Assembly (NCBI GenBank): GCA_003248775.1
Contig: QFQX01000034.1
Coordinates: 1 to 50,137, forward strand
Direction: 5' to 3'
Origin: Shinella sp.
Lineage (GTDB): Bacteria; Pseudomonadota; Alphaproteobacteria; Rhizobiales; Rhizobiaceae
DNA: 50,137 nucleotides
The position numbers and the translations under genes were made by a program. The notes under the pieces were generated by a model. That model worked only from the letters and a program-made list of their open reading frames with translations, had not been told where the DNA came from and did not search any database. Numbering within the stretch: position 1 is the stretch's first letter; each line of letters begins with the position of its first letter. Shown here piece after piece: positions 49,913-50,137 of the stretch.

Positions 49913-50137
49913 GCTTCAGCCTTTGCCCGCCGCAGCAGATGCCCTGCCCCCTTCCCCGTTTTCCCGCAAAATCCCCGCCCTCCGTCTCCATGCCTAGAAT
50001 GACCCCGTCCCGTCGCGGTTACACCGGTTTGCGTTGCCGGCGAGGCGGGGCCGGTGACCCGGTGGCCTGTTCGAAACGCGGAGCAGGCGCCGGGGGCTGG
50101 ATGAGAATGGTCTCCCTCTCGCCTGAAACAGGGCGGG
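49913..50137. other. unassigned GC-rich terminal region
   Basis: No gene could be supported before the window ends. The 3' part can fold into several GC-rich stems (for example GCCTGTTC at about 50067 with GGAGCAGGC). An open frame starts at 49990, with an internal ATG at 50101 (MRMVSLSPETGR) preceded by GGGGGCTGG; it runs off the edge and I do not recognise it. It could be a leader followed by a gene start. Confidence 0.4.

Overview
This is a GC-rich chromosomal segment of an alphaproteobacterium, most likely a member of the Rhizobiaceae (Rhizobium/Agrobacterium/Sinorhizobium and relatives). The grounds are the gene repertoire and order (ffh, chorismate mutase, rpsP, rimM, trmD, rplS; glnK-amtB; a metA preceded by a SAM-II riboswitch), a CtrA-type site before ftsK, and many copies of the mosaic palindromic intergenic repeats known from rhizobia (RIME-like and A/B/C-motif-like). 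There is one tRNA gene. No rRNA, complete insertion sequence, prophage or CRISPR array was seen.

Layout. 0.2-5.5 kb: an M48 lipoprotein protease, then the thiamine importer thiB-thiP-thiQ (minus strand) behind a TPP riboswitch. 5.7-10.2 kb: an SbmA/BacA/YddA-like transporter whose nucleotide-binding domain has lost most catalytic motifs, and the pair thiN (thiamine pyrophosphokinase)-uup. 10.6-15.8 kb, plus strand: MoxR ATPase, Nudix hydrolase, SAM-II riboswitch with a terminator, metA (acetyl-CoA type by its residue 111), GNAT, VWA protein, aldose epimerase. 15.8-17.7 kb: an AT-richer three-gene island with toxin-antitoxin-like organisation, lying between a decayed short-chain dehydrogenase remnant and tRNA-Gly(GCC). 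18.0-20.6 kb: YbaK-type deacylase, CnoX-like thioredoxin, Lon-N-domain protein, Trm112-like protein. 20.7-24.9 kb: UbiH-family hydroxylase, tesB, and glnK-amtB with NtrC and sigma-54 signals.

25.2-29.5 kb: ftsK, lolA, xthA. 29.6-35.1 kb, minus strand: cyclic-nucleotide-binding protein, OmpR-type regulator, SixA-like phosphatase, EamA transporter, methyltransferase, leuC. 35.4-36.4 kb: ppk2 behind a PHO-box-like site. 36.4-41.4 kb, minus strand: amino-acid-type permease and binding protein (no ATPase nearby), TrmO, a PepSY membrane protein, a Crp/Fnr regulator and a DUF2946-like protein. 41.6-46.2 kb: rplS, trmD, rimM, rpsP, chorismate mutase, ffh. 46.5-49.6 kb: an MBL-fold hydrolase and thiC behind a second TPP riboswitch.

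Themes. Thiamine recurs: uptake (thiBPQ), activation (thiN) and pyrimidine synthesis (thiC), with two TPP riboswitches. Several housekeeping or nutrient genes carry readable control sites: SAM for metA, nitrogen for glnK-amtB, phosphate for ppk2, cell cycle for ftsK. The observations most worth following up are the pseudo-ATPase transporter, the toxin-antitoxin-like island with its third gene, the SAM-II aptamer followed by a terminator, and a RIME-like element split by another repeat. I did not find an unmistakably new multi-gene system.
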